Source: UBA3006 sp031401235 (lineage in GTDB: Bacteria; Actinomycetota; Acidimicrobiia; Acidimicrobiales; Ilumatobacteraceae). From it: 64,000 nt of DNA. The position numbers and the translations under genes are program-made. The notes beneath the pieces were generated by a model that saw nothing but the letters and a program-made list of their open reading frames with translations, did not search any database and was not told the DNA's origin. Shown one piece after another: positions 17,648 through 25,635 of the stretch (its first letter is position 1; every line of letters starts with the position of its first letter). The stretch is taken from contig JANNRJ010000001.1 of the NCBI GenBank assembly GCA_031401235.1, positions 62,001 through 126,000 on the forward strand, read 5' to 3'.

Positions 17648-18383
17648 CGAGTATTTCTAGTCGGATGCGTTTGTTGCCCTTGCCCTTGTTCTCCGTCTTG
17701 AGCACTTTGATGCGCCCAACTTCGGCCGTTGAGCGAACATGCGTGCCGCCATCGGCTTGCTTATCCAGTCCGACAATGTCAACGACACGAATCTCGGAGA
17801 CGGACTCTGGGATCATGTTTACCTTCGTGCGAATGAGATCTTGATCGGCTACTGCCGTGTCACGAGGAAGGAATGACACCGCGATTGGATAATCCGCAGC
17901 GAGGGCAGCATTGACAAGTTGCTCAACAGTGTTGGCGAATCCTTCCGGCAATGGATCGAATTCGAAATCCATTCGCGCACTGAGCGGCTCCATGTTTCCA
18001 CCAGTCACCGGCACCCGCCATTCGTTCCAGATCACACCACACAGCACATGCAACGCCGTATGGGTGCGCATCAGTGCATGCCGACGATCCCAGTCGATGG
18101 TGACGTTCACCGTGTCACCAAGATTTGGCAGTTCACCATCAAGTGTGTGCCACACCAGTGAATTTTCTTTTCTGACATTGATGACGTGAATACCATTCAT
18201 TTGACCAGTGTCATGAGGTTGTCCCCCACCAGTTGGATACATCGCGGTTCGGTCAAGCGCCACGGCGGATTCCCGCACATCAATGACGCGTGCGTCAAAC
18301 GACTTTAGATATGCATCTCGGAGGTAGAGCAAATCACATGTCATCGACACAGAGTCTCTCGCATCCGATTCAGAGTTGGTCAC
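17640..18383 (-). CDS. Alanyl-tRNA editing protein, AlaX type
   Basis: 247 residues from a GTG at 18383; an internal ATG (18344) giving 234 residues is also plausible. The alanyl-tRNA synthetase editing fold is clear from YPTGGGQPHDTG (about 49-60) and HTALH (H108, H112). The second zinc half, normally Cys-Gly-Gly-Thr-His, reads Asp-Gly-Gly-Thr-His (D211, H215), so the cysteine ligand is replaced by Asp. The protein would hydrolyse mischarged Ser- or Gly-tRNA(Ala). The gene is immediately upstream of and overlaps glnD. Confidence 0.88.
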   Translation of the reverse strand: MTNSESDARDSVSMTCDLLYLRDAYLKSFDARVIDVRESAVALDRTAMYPTGGGQPHDTGQMNGIHVINVRKENSLVWHTLDGELPNLGDTVNVTIDWDRRHALMRTHTALHVLCGVIWNEWRVPVTGGNMEPLSARMDFEFDPLPEGFANTVEQLVNAALAADYPIAVSFLPRDTAVADQDLIRTKVNMIPESVSEIRVVDIVGLDKQADGGTHVRSTAEVGRIKVLKTENKGKGNKRIRLEILDA

Positions 18384-18406
18384 TCAGAGGTCATATCGGG
18401 GACTAA

Positions 18407-18826
18407 TTACGCTTCGACAGCGACGCGCGCCATCCCGACAAGTCGCTTCGCCCAGACGACCATATCGTCGGCATCACCTCTGGATACGAACGCCATGCCG
18501 TAATGGGAATCATCCTTACGCTGAAGGAGTCGACCTAGATCCTTGGCCATTTCGGGACCGTCTGGTGCGACTGTTTTTAGTACGGCTTCGGCCTCTTCGT
18601 GAGATTGACCTCTGGCGCGTTTTCTCAACTTGGCACAGCACGCTGCGTCAGATGCTGCAATGCCTGCCAATACTGCAAGCGACGCGGCTACTCCAGGATT
18701 AGTGGTACTGGAATGGTCGCCCAGAACAAGTTCAGCAACCTCGACGAATCTCTCTGCGTGCGTAAGTCGATTCTGCGCATCACGTCGATTGCAGTCCTGA
18801 GTTCGAGATTTGGAGCGGGCCATCAC
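18407..18826 (-). CDS. HEPN-domain protein, putative RNase toxin
   Basis: 139 residues, almost wholly helical. It carries an R-x4-H motif followed by Tyr (R103, H108, Y109), the catalytic signature of HEPN RNases. Its ATG overlaps the stop of the preceding nucleotidyltransferase gene (ATGA), so the two are translationally coupled. In HepT/MntA-type (type VII) systems, the nucleotidyltransferase neutralises the HEPN toxin by AMP-modifying a Tyr near the His. Here the Tyr directly follows the His rather than being two residues later, so it may belong to a different subfamily. Function is inference from motif and pairing. Confidence 0.75.
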   Translation of the reverse strand: MMARSKSRTQDCNRRDAQNRLTHAERFVEVAELVLGDHSSTTNPGVAASLAVLAGIAASDAACCAKLRKRARGQSHEEAEAVLKTVAPDGPEMAKDLGRLLQRKDDSHYGMAFVSRGDADDMVVWAKRLVGMARVAVEA

Positions 18827-19410
18827 ATAACTCTTCGCAGTGTCCGTATGTCACCACTGATAACAACTAGTTCCTGGTCCCAGTTCGCCACCACGGACTC
18901 CTTAGTTTCTCGTAAGCGCCGAAGTTCCTCACTGGGTATTGCAATTACCTGGGCACGGTTTCCTGTCCAGGATCTAATCTGGTCGGCTAACAGGTCACGG
19001 AAATTGTTCAATTCCTCGGCGTCGGACACTACAAGTACGTCAATGTCGCTGGCGGTATTTCCATCGCGACGCCCAGCAGATCCAAACAATCCCACTAACA
19101 AAACATCGGCGTTCCAATTTTCCACAAATGAGCGGATTCTGCGAATCAGTTCCCCATGAATTTCCGCAAGTATCTTGACCGCAGGAGCCGCGAGATGCTG
19201 CCGATTCAGGACAAACCCGCCCGGGACCTCGTGAACCAAGCCAGTCGCCACCATCCGCAACAACACATGTCGGACCCCAGACTTCGAACCTCTCCCAACT
19301 CGCCGATGAACTTCGGCCAGGTCTGCTGGTTCCGTCGTTCCCGACAAAAATGCGAGCACAGGACCATCCAGACTGGGAACGACGCTACTGATCGGCATTG
19401 AAACATCCAT
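18823..19410 (-). CDS. Winged-helix/minimal nucleotidyltransferase fusion, putative antitoxin
   Basis: 195 residues. Residues about 15-70 form a winged-helix-like DNA-binding region (helices, then 'GLVHEVPGGFVLNR' wing). Residues about 100-130 hold the MNT active-site pattern GS-x10-D-x-D (G110, S111, D122, D124), with a C-terminal helical tail. The start at 19410 has a strong AGAGGTG ribosome site at 19418-19424. The gene lies just downstream of two interlocking palindromes. Likely role: antitoxin that both modifies the HEPN partner and represses its own promoter through the winged helix. Confidence 0.8.
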   Translation of the reverse strand: MDVSMPISSVVPSLDGPVLAFLSGTTEPADLAEVHRRVGRGSKSGVRHVLLRMVATGLVHEVPGGFVLNRQHLAAPAVKILAEIHGELIRRIRSFVENWNADVLLVGLFGSAGRRDGNTASDIDVLVVSDAEELNNFRDLLADQIRSWTGNRAQVIAIPSEELRRLRETKESVVANWDQELVVISGDIRTLRRVM

Positions 19411-19427
19411 GATTTGTCACCTCTAAC

Positions 19428-19491
19428 TGTACTATATCGCACACTATGCGATATAGTACACGATGTGCGATATAGTGCACATCGTGTACTA
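19428..19491. promoter_or_regulatory. Two interlocking perfect palindromes with three 11-base motifs
   Basis: Palindrome A has 14-base arms (19428-19441 and 19447-19460) with a 5-base spacer. Palindrome B has 15-base arms (19454-19468 and 19477-19491) with an 8-base spacer. They overlap at 19454-19460. The 11-mer TGCGATATAGT occurs inverted at 19431-19441 and directly at 19447-19457 and 19466-19476, the direct copies 19 bases apart. The block sits between hemQ and the winged-helix/MNT gene, 18 bases upstream of its start codon. A TATACT candidate -10 (minus strand) lies at 19492-19497 next to arm B. Probable autoregulatory operator. Confidence 0.8.
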
Positions 19492-19498
19492 AGTATAA

Positions 19499-20173
19499 CT
19501 AGAGACTTAGAACAAGTTCTTCGATGGGCGTGACCATACCAACGTAAAACGTACCGAAGTCGGCATACTTGGCCGAAGCTTCATCGAATCGCATTGTGTA
19601 AACGACATCTTTCAGATCATCGGGGTGCACCCCAAATAGAGTCACTCCCCACTCGTAATCATCAACACCTGCAGAACCAGTGACGAGTTGAGTAATTCGA
19701 CCAGCGAATGTCCGACCACTCTTGCCATGCTCCATCATCAATTCACTGCGTTTGTCAAACGGCAGGGTGAACCAATTATTTTCTGGGTCACGCCGCTTTG
19801 ACATTGGATAAAAGCACCATGCCAATTTTCCTGGTGGGGGCAACTGTGGATATAACCGCGCATTGAGCATCTCTGGAGGGACATGTGCTGCATACTCGCT
19901 CACTTCGGTAAGCGAGACGTAACTGTCAGCGACGATGACTCCCGACTGTTGGAGCGCTGATTGAAGCTTGCGCAAGTCGCGAAGGTCGGAGGCGATTGCC
20001 ATGAAAGCCAAATCACATTTGTGGCCGAGCATCGACACGGATACAACTTGAACACCAGTTGCCTGAGCATGTTTTACAGTCGCTACAACGCCTTCCGCAT
20101 CAAAATCGAACGCAGGATGGCAAAACAAATGCAACACGGCCATGCCAGTTGCGGGTGAAAGAGGCTCACTCAT
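19499..20173 (-). CDS. hemQ: Coproheme decarboxylase (HemQ, chlorite dismutase family)
   Basis: 224 residues. The family is clear from the segment YPMSKRR (about 122-128), which carries the catalytic Tyr of coproheme decarboxylases, and from the proximal heme histidine in MMEHGKSGR (about H149). The C-terminal 'DDYEWGVTLFGVHPDDLKDVVYTMRFDEASAKYADFG' pattern is also typical. The enzyme makes heme b from coproheme III in the coproporphyrin-dependent pathway used by actinobacteria and firmicutes. It lies downstream of groL on the same strand (51-base gap). Other hem genes are not in the window. Confidence 0.95.
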   Translation of the reverse strand: MSEPLSPATGMAVLHLFCHPAFDFDAEGVVATVKHAQATGVQVVSVSMLGHKCDLAFMAIASDLRDLRKLQSALQQSGVIVADSYVSLTEVSEYAAHVPPEMLNARLYPQLPPPGKLAWCFYPMSKRRDPENNWFTLPFDKRSELMMEHGKSGRTFAGRITQLVTGSAGVDDYEWGVTLFGVHPDDLKDVVYTMRFDEASAKYADFGTFYVGMVTPIEELVLSL

Positions 20174-20224
20174 AATTTGTCAGACTACCGCTGGGTTACC
20201 CAAGCGCCAGTCACGAGTGACGAC

Positions 20225-21844
20225 TTAGTAATCCTCCATGCCACCACCTGGCATTGCCGGACCAGCCTCTTCAGGCTTGTCGGCAATGACGACTTCTGTG
20301 GTGAGGAACAACGCCGCGATTGATGCCGCATTTTGTAATGCTGAGCGCGTCACTTTGGCTGCATCGATGACTCCAAGTTTTACGAGATCTTCATAAACGC
20401 CAGTTGCGGCATTCAGACCTTCGTTACCTTTGAGATTTCTCACCTTTTCAACGACAACGCCGCCTTCAAGACCAGCATTTTCAGCGATTTGTTTCAAAGG
20501 TGCTTCAAGAGACTTTGCCACTAATCGTGCGCCAGTGGCTTCGTCGCCCTTTAGCGATTCAGCAACTTTTAACACCGCAGCCTGCGAGCGAAGAAGTGCT
20601 ACTCCACCGCCTGGAACAACACCTTCTTCGATGGCGGCCTTGGTCGTGCTCACCGCATCTTCAATTCGATGCTTCTTTTCCTTCAGCTCAACTTCTGTGG
20701 CTGCGCCAACCTTCAACACCGCTACTCCACCCGAAAGTTTTGCTAGACGCTCTTGGAGCTTCTCACGGTCATAGTCACTGTCGGTGTTTTCGATTTCTGT
20801 CTTGATCTGGCTGATGCGACCCTTGATGTCAGCATCGGTACCGGCGCCTTCGATGATCGTCGTTTCATCCTTGGTAACAACAATCTTTTTTGCCCGACCG
20901 AGCAGGTCAAGTGTGGCATTCTCCAGTTTGAGACCAACTTCTTCGCTGATCACTTGACCACCGGTAAGGATCGCAATATCTTGCAACATGGCCTTGCGGC
21001 GATCGCCAAACCCTGGAGCTTTAACGGCGACACTCTTGAAGGTGCCACGAATCTTGTTGACGACAAGAGTCGCCAGCGCTTCTCCCTCGATGTCTTCGGC
21101 GATAATCACCAGTTGGTGACCACCCTGCATCACTTTTTCAAGTACTGGGAGGACATCTCGAACTGACGCAATCTTGCCCCCGACCAATAGCACATAAGCA
21201 TCGTCGATAACTGCTTCCATTCGATCGGTATCGGTAACGAAATATGGCGAGATGTAACCCTTGTCGAAGCGCATTCCTTCGACTAGATCCATCTCCATAC
21301 CAAAGGTCTGACTCTCTTCCACGGTGATAACTCCGTCTTTGCCGACCTTGTCGATGGCTTCGGAAATCATGGCGCCAATTTCCTCATCGGCTGCCGAAAT
21401 CGATGCAACTTGAGCTATCTGCGACTTTGAGTCCACATCCTTGGCCAAACTCTTGATACTGGCAACGGCGGCCTCAACGGCGGCCTCGATCCCCTTTTTG
21501 AGACTCATTGGATTGGCTCCGGCAGCGACATTGCGCAGACCTTCACGAACCATGGCCCAGGCGAGAACTGTGGCGGTGGTAGTACCGTCGCCAGCCACAT
21601 CGTCAGTTTTTTTGGCGACTTCTTTGACTAACTCGGCACCAATTCTTTCGTAGGGATCTTCAAGTTCAATTTCTTTGGCGATTGAGACGCCGTCATTGGT
21701 GATTGTGGGTGCTCCCCACTTCTTGTCAAGTACAACGTTGCGACCTTTTGGTCCGAGGGTGACACGCACCGCGTCGGCCAATTTATTCATTCCGTTTTCG
21801 AGCCCGCGACGTGCGACTTCGTCAAATGCGATCATTTTTGGCAT
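20225..21844 (-). CDS. groL: Chaperonin GroEL, 60 kDa
   Basis: 539 residues with full-length GroEL features: 'DEVARRGLENGMNKLADAVRVTLGPKGRNVVLDKK' at the N-terminus, GDGTTTATVL for ATP binding, and the C-terminal MPGGGMEDY rather than a long Gly-Met tail. It forms the double-ring chaperonin. No groES gene lies next to it, so this is a stand-alone copy, as with the second groEL of many actinobacteria. A near-perfect CIRCE box sits 45-71 bases upstream, pointing to HrcA control by heat shock. Confidence 0.98.
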   Translation of the reverse strand: MPKMIAFDEVARRGLENGMNKLADAVRVTLGPKGRNVVLDKKWGAPTITNDGVSIAKEIELEDPYERIGAELVKEVAKKTDDVAGDGTTTATVLAWAMVREGLRNVAAGANPMSLKKGIEAAVEAAVASIKSLAKDVDSKSQIAQVASISAADEEIGAMISEAIDKVGKDGVITVEESQTFGMEMDLVEGMRFDKGYISPYFVTDTDRMEAVIDDAYVLLVGGKIASVRDVLPVLEKVMQGGHQLVIIAEDIEGEALATLVVNKIRGTFKSVAVKAPGFGDRRKAMLQDIAILTGGQVISEEVGLKLENATLDLLGRAKKIVVTKDETTIIEGAGTDADIKGRISQIKTEIENTDSDYDREKLQERLAKLSGGVAVLKVGAATEVELKEKKHRIEDAVSTTKAAIEEGVVPGGGVALLRSQAAVLKVAESLKGDEATGARLVAKSLEAPLKQIAENAGLEGGVVVEKVRNLKGNEGLNAATGVYEDLVKLGVIDAAKVTRSALQNAASIAALFLTTEVVIADKPEEAGPAMPGGGMEDY

Positions 21845-21888
21845 CAGAATCCTCCAGAAAACGTGGATATATCGTTATGGGTATGGCG

Positions 21889-21915
21889 TTAGCACTCTAC
21901 CGCCGAGACTGCTAA
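21889..21915. promoter_or_regulatory. CIRCE element (HrcA operator)
   Basis: TTAGCACTC, nine bases, then GACTGCTAA. The consensus is TTAGCACTC-N9-GAGTGCTAA, so only one base of the second arm differs. It lies upstream of groL in the gap to the Lrp gene. The repressor HrcA binding here and release on heat shock is established for this element; hrcA itself is not in the window. Confidence 0.9.
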
Positions 21916-21942
21916 ATCAAACCGTAAGGTCAGCACTACCAA

Positions 21943-22374
21943 TTAACGGATCCGACGCAAAATCACATCCGTACGGGTTTCGGAAGCGCCTTCCCGCTGC
22001 AACCAGCGCAACAAAGTATCTAGACCCGAAGTTCCATCACAGGCAACGGCGAGCGTGACATCGGATTCGCCGGTTACATGTGCTGCCCACAGCACATCAT
22101 CTCGCTTCAAAAGTGCGTCGTCGAAACCCTTTGTATGAGCCATTCGGGCATTGATCACCGCTTCCAGAGTTCGACCGATGGCCCCTTGATTAATTCGGGC
22201 CCCAAAGCCTTGGATGACGCCGGCCCGGGTAAGTCGGCGAACGCGGTCGGCTACGGCGTTGGGGGAGAGATGTACTCGATCACCAAGGGTTTGCCAAGGG
22301 ATTCGGCCGTCAGTCTGAAGAATACTGAGAATTTCGCGGTCAATACGATCTAATACAAGTTTTTCAACTGTCAT
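21943..22374 (-). CDS. Lrp/AsnC-family transcriptional regulator
   Basis: 143 residues. The N-terminal helix-turn-helix begins 'LDRIDREILSILQTDGRIPWQTLGDRVHLSPNAVADRVRRL', the standard AsnC start, and the C-terminal half is an alpha-beta ligand-binding RAM/ACT-like domain. Such proteins sense amino acids and control their metabolism or transport. The target is unknown; a small membrane protein gene is divergently placed 62 bases away and is a candidate. The coding end is 28 bases before the groL CIRCE box. Confidence 0.92.
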   Translation of the reverse strand: MTVEKLVLDRIDREILSILQTDGRIPWQTLGDRVHLSPNAVADRVRRLTRAGVIQGFGARINQGAIGRTLEAVINARMAHTKGFDDALLKRDDVLWAAHVTGESDVTLAVACDGTSGLDTLLRWLQREGASETRTDVILRRIR

Positions 22375-22436
22375 TTGGCCATTCTAGGCTCAATATCCGC
22401 AGTTTCAGCAGTCATTTCAGAGTCATACTCAATGTC

Positions 22437-22730
22437 ATGAACAACGAATCCATCTGGACATGGATCCTCCTCGGGTGCGAATTGGTCGGCATCACCGGCA
22501 TGCTTTTAGTTGGCGCTCGTAAATGGTGGGGTTGGGCCCTCGTTCTCGCTCACTCCATGCCGTGGCTGGTTTATTCAGTCGTGTTCAACAAGCCGGGTTT
22601 TATCGTTATGAGTGTGATGTGGATTGGAACTCATACTCGCAACATGCACATGTGGCGCAAGAGCAACCCTTCAACCACCTCAATCGAAACAATTCGCGCC
22701 CAATCGGACGTTGATTTAGTAGCCGCCTAG
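22437..22730 (+). CDS. Small membrane protein, unknown function
   Basis: 97 residues with about three hydrophobic segments (roughly 8-26, 31-50 and 53-65) and a hydrophilic C-terminal tail. The middle is Trp-rich (ARKWWGWALVLAHSMPWLVY). I do not recognise a family; the arrangement weakly recalls single-module PnuC-like or SemiSWEET-size membrane proteins, but no signature supports this. It is divergent from the Lrp/AsnC gene and could be its target. The start follows 'CAATGTC' with only a weak ribosome site. Confidence 0.6.
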   Translation: MNNESIWTWILLGCELVGITGMLLVGARKWWGWALVLAHSMPWLVYSVVFNKPGFIVMSVMWIGTHTRNMHMWRKSNPSTTSIETIRAQSDVDLVAA

Positions 22731-22738
22731 GGCGCGCT

Positions 22739-23014
22739 TCAGCCGCCAGCGACGGCGGGAATGATTGACACTGTTTCTCCGGCCGGGACCGTGGTATTCA
22801 GACCGTCCAAATAGCGGACATCGTCGTCGGCGACAAAGACGTTGACAAACTTGTGCAACTTGCCGTCCGCATCAAAAAGGCGATCGGTAAATCCTGGATG
22901 TATCGCATCAAGATTTTTCAAAACCTCGTCAAGAGTGACACCTTCAACAACAACGGTGGAGACACCGCCCGATAGTGGACGAAGTGTGGTCGGAATACGT
23001 ACGGTAACAGCCAT
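22739..23014 (-). CDS. MoaD/ThiS-family sulfur-carrier protein
   Basis: 91 residues from ATG 23014; a longer frame to 23047 overlaps the next gene and is less likely. It has the ubiquitin-like fold pattern and ends in Ala-Gly-Gly, the thiocarboxylated C-terminus of MoaD, ThiS and CysO. The actinobacterial CysO, partner of CysM in cysteine synthesis, is the closest in length and style, but no cysM, mec or thiF-like gene is adjacent. The choice between MoaD, ThiS and CysO is open. Confidence 0.87.
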   Translation of the reverse strand: MAVTVRIPTTLRPLSGGVSTVVVEGVTLDEVLKNLDAIHPGFTDRLFDADGKLHKFVNVFVADDDVRYLDGLNTTVPAGETVSIIPAVAGG

Positions 23015-23031
23015 GATCAAAACGATATCCG

Positions 23032-24090
23032 TCAGACATCTCTCCATGACACGAAAGCTGCAAGTTCGGCAAGGGAATCACGAGCGTCTTGAGTGATTGG
23101 CGCGACCCGAGCGGCAGCAAAAGCTGATTCAGTAAGAGTGTGAATGTGTGTTTCCAACTCAGCAAGTGCTCCGGTTTCAATTATCACCTGTTGTACATCG
23201 GCAATTTGGGAGTCATCAAGTTCTGATGTACCAACGAGTTGCAACACTTTAAGTTGCGCATCGGTGGCTCGCGCGATTGCAATTGCCAGTAGCGGGGTCG
23301 GTTTGCCTTCCCGCAAGTCGTCACCGACAGGTTTTCCGGTAGTGGCGCTGTCGCCAAATGCGCCCAGAACATCATCGCGCATCTGAAACGCATCACCGAG
23401 GGGGAGTCCGTAGGCCGATAACGCGACAAGCATTTCAGCCGGATGTTTTGGGCTGGCTAGCAGTGCGCCAAGGTGAAGGGGACGCTCGATGGTGTACTTG
23501 CCACTCTTGTATCGACTTATTCGCTCCGCTTTCGCACGTCTTCGCTCGCTTTGAGCGGTTCCGATCAAGTCGAGATATTGACCAATATTTAGTTCGATAC
23601 GAAGCTCATTCCAGATATTCCAGACCTGTGGGGGAGCATCAATGAGCAGTTGATCGGCATACACAAAGGCAAGATCGCCCACCAAAATTGCAACGCCTTC
23701 GCCAAATCGGCGCGACTCACCCATCCAGTGACTTGCTCGATGCAGTTGGGTGTTTTTGGTGTGAGTCGTTGGTGCACCTCGACGAGTGGCCGAGCCATCC
23801 ATTACGTCATCGTGAAACAACGCAAATGCATGCATCAATTCAATGGCGGCACCTGCATCAATAACTCGAGAATCCATCGGGTCGCCACCCGCACCGACGA
23901 ACCCGACAAAGCAAAATGCTGATCGAAGATGTTTGCCGCCCAATAGAACCAATTGGCTCAATTCATCGAATGGTTGAGCCAAATCAGCGTCAAAATCAGT
24001 CCAGCGTTGGGTTTCTGCATTCAGCAAGTGCCGCAATCGATCGTCAACCCGACCTCCAATTTGTCCGAGAAATTCAGGTGCAGCTACCAC
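23032..24090 (-). CDS. Geranylgeranyl diphosphate synthase-type prenyltransferase
   Basis: 352 residues. First aspartate motif DDVMD at 94-98; the second is DDVLG (239-243) followed by AFGD, the variant seen in actinobacterial IdsA-type GGPP synthases. This differs from the DDILD form of the enzyme at 2002-2985, so the window encodes two classes. The product feeds carotenoids, quinones or other isoprenoids. It lies downstream of xseB, 10 bases apart, probably in the same minus-strand transcript. Confidence 0.93.
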   Translation of the reverse strand: MVAAPEFLGQIGGRVDDRLRHLLNAETQRWTDFDADLAQPFDELSQLVLLGGKHLRSAFCFVGFVGAGGDPMDSRVIDAGAAIELMHAFALFHDDVMDGSATRRGAPTTHTKNTQLHRASHWMGESRRFGEGVAILVGDLAFVYADQLLIDAPPQVWNIWNELRIELNIGQYLDLIGTAQSERRRAKAERISRYKSGKYTIERPLHLGALLASPKHPAEMLVALSAYGLPLGDAFQMRDDVLGAFGDSATTGKPVGDDLREGKPTPLLAIAIARATDAQLKVLQLVGTSELDDSQIADVQQVIIETGALAELETHIHTLTESAFAAARVAPITQDARDSLAELAAFVSWRDV

Positions 24091-24100
24091 AGAAAGAGGC

Positions 24101-24307
24101 TTAGTCGGCGTCTAATTGGGCGACGACTTCTTCGATTCGGAGTCGTGCGTTACCGATGCGGTCGCGACACAATTCGATTAATGCCGAAGCTCGCTGCACA
24201 TGCTGGGCCAATGTGTCGACATCAACTTCGTCGCTCTCCAATTCATTGAGGATGTTTTCCAGCTCAACCAACGCCTCGGCATAACCAACTTGCTTTTTAA
24301 TTGTCAT
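24101..24307 (-). CDS. xseB: Exodeoxyribonuclease VII small subunit
   Basis: 68 residues, the expected length. The pattern 'YAEALVELENILNELESDEVDVDTLAQHVQRASALIELCRDRI' is the helical hairpin of XseB. It binds XseA in the single-strand exonuclease VII complex. The ATG overlaps the xseA stop (TAATG on the minus strand), so the subunits are translationally coupled. The prenyl synthase gene follows after 10 bases. Confidence 0.93.
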   Translation of the reverse strand: MTIKKQVGYAEALVELENILNELESDEVDVDTLAQHVQRASALIELCRDRIGNARLRIEEVVAQLDAD

Positions 24308-25635
24308 TATTTCCCTGCTTTCTTTACTTTTCGCTGAGATTTGGACGGATGCGGCTCGGTCGTAGCCGTCTTTACGCTGTTCACGGTGCTGGTGGCTGAC
24401 CCATCGGCAAATGATGTTACAAGCACGTCGCCGGGCGACAGTTGAGTACTGCTGCGCACAGTCAAGCCATCAGTAGTTCGAGTGACGCTCCAACCTCTGG
24501 CCATTGTGTTTACCGGATCCAAAACACGTAGTCGACCAGCCACCGCATCGATGTTTCGCCCGGCAGAAGCAAGTACATCAAACGGGCGACGGCGAATACG
24601 ATCACTCGCAATACTTAATGAAGTAGATGCCCGTTGTAGAGCGTCAACGATTCGATTCTTCACTTGAGCGGCCCGTTCGCTCAATCTTCGTTCAGCACTA
24701 TGTAGCTGAGTGGTGGCAGATGTGGCGATTCGGAGCCAATTTCCCTCCGTGGCCTCGACAAATATTCGCACCATTTCGCCGATCGCCGATGCACATGCGG
24801 TCGGGGTTTTGAATGATCGACTGGCAACTTCGTCGGCCACACTGATATCAATTTCATGGCCAATGCCCGTAAATACCGGAAGTGGACATCGGGCGATTGC
24901 TTCAGCAATCTCGCGGGTTTCAAAGGCAAGCAAATCAGTACGTGACCCGCCGCCACGGACAATCATGATCACATCAAGATCAGTGCGTTGACCCAAATCG
25001 CGCAGTGCAGCGACTACCGTTGGCACGGATTCTTCGCCTTGGACGCGAACATCGCAAACAAACACGTGATATCCGAATCCTGAGTTCTCGAACTCATGTA
25101 ACACATCGGCATGGGCGGCACTCCCAATACTCGTTATTAGTCCAACCCGCAGGGGAACAAGTGGCACTGCCACGTTTCGATTAGCGTCATACAAGCCTTG
25201 TTCCTTGAGGATACGAATGACTTCGTCTCGTTGACCGGCAAGATCCCCCAGAGTGAACCGGGGGTCGATATTGCTGACTTTGAATCCAAAACTTCCCCGT
25301 TGTGGATATATATCTGGGGTGCCGAAAATTCGCACTTTTATGCCGTCGGCGAGTTCGAGCCGATGCTGGGCCAATAATGGTCGCAGCCGAGCCATATTGC
25401 CTTGCCAAATCGAGATGCTTAACGCTGCTTTGCTGTCGGCATCGCGCTCGACCAAATTGAAATAGATGTGCTTGCCCCGACCGTTGAATCCCTCGATCTC
25501 ACCCTGAACCCATAGTCCTCCACCAAACGTTTGGCGAAGTACACCATTGACGACATCGATAAATTGACTTACCGACAGTGTCGGTTCGTTTAGCGGTTGG
25601 GGATCGGAGTCGAAACTGAGTGAACTCTGTTGCAC
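24307..25635 (-). CDS. xseA: Exodeoxyribonuclease VII large subunit
   Basis: 442 residues from a GTG that shares one base with the stop of the upstream ABC transporter gene. The N-terminal OB domain ('VWVQGEIEGFNGRGKHIYFNL') and the catalytic core ('VGLITSIGSAAHADVLHEF', 'DVIMIVRGGGSRTDLLAFETREIAEAIARCPLPVFTGIGHEIDISVADEVASRSFKTPTACA') are both clear. It degrades single-stranded DNA in repair and recombination together with XseB. The C-terminus is basic and probably flexible. Confidence 0.96.
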   Translation of the reverse strand: MQQSSLSFDSDPQPLNEPTLSVSQFIDVVNGVLRQTFGGGLWVQGEIEGFNGRGKHIYFNLVERDADSKAALSISIWQGNMARLRPLLAQHRLELADGIKVRIFGTPDIYPQRGSFGFKVSNIDPRFTLGDLAGQRDEVIRILKEQGLYDANRNVAVPLVPLRVGLITSIGSAAHADVLHEFENSGFGYHVFVCDVRVQGEESVPTVVAALRDLGQRTDLDVIMIVRGGGSRTDLLAFETREIAEAIARCPLPVFTGIGHEIDISVADEVASRSFKTPTACASAIGEMVRIFVEATEGNWLRIATSATTQLHSAERRLSERAAQVKNRIVDALQRASTSLSIASDRIRRRPFDVLASAGRNIDAVAGRLRVLDPVNTMARGWSVTRTTDGLTVRSSTQLSPGDVLVTSFADGSATSTVNSVKTATTEPHPSKSQRKVKKAGK

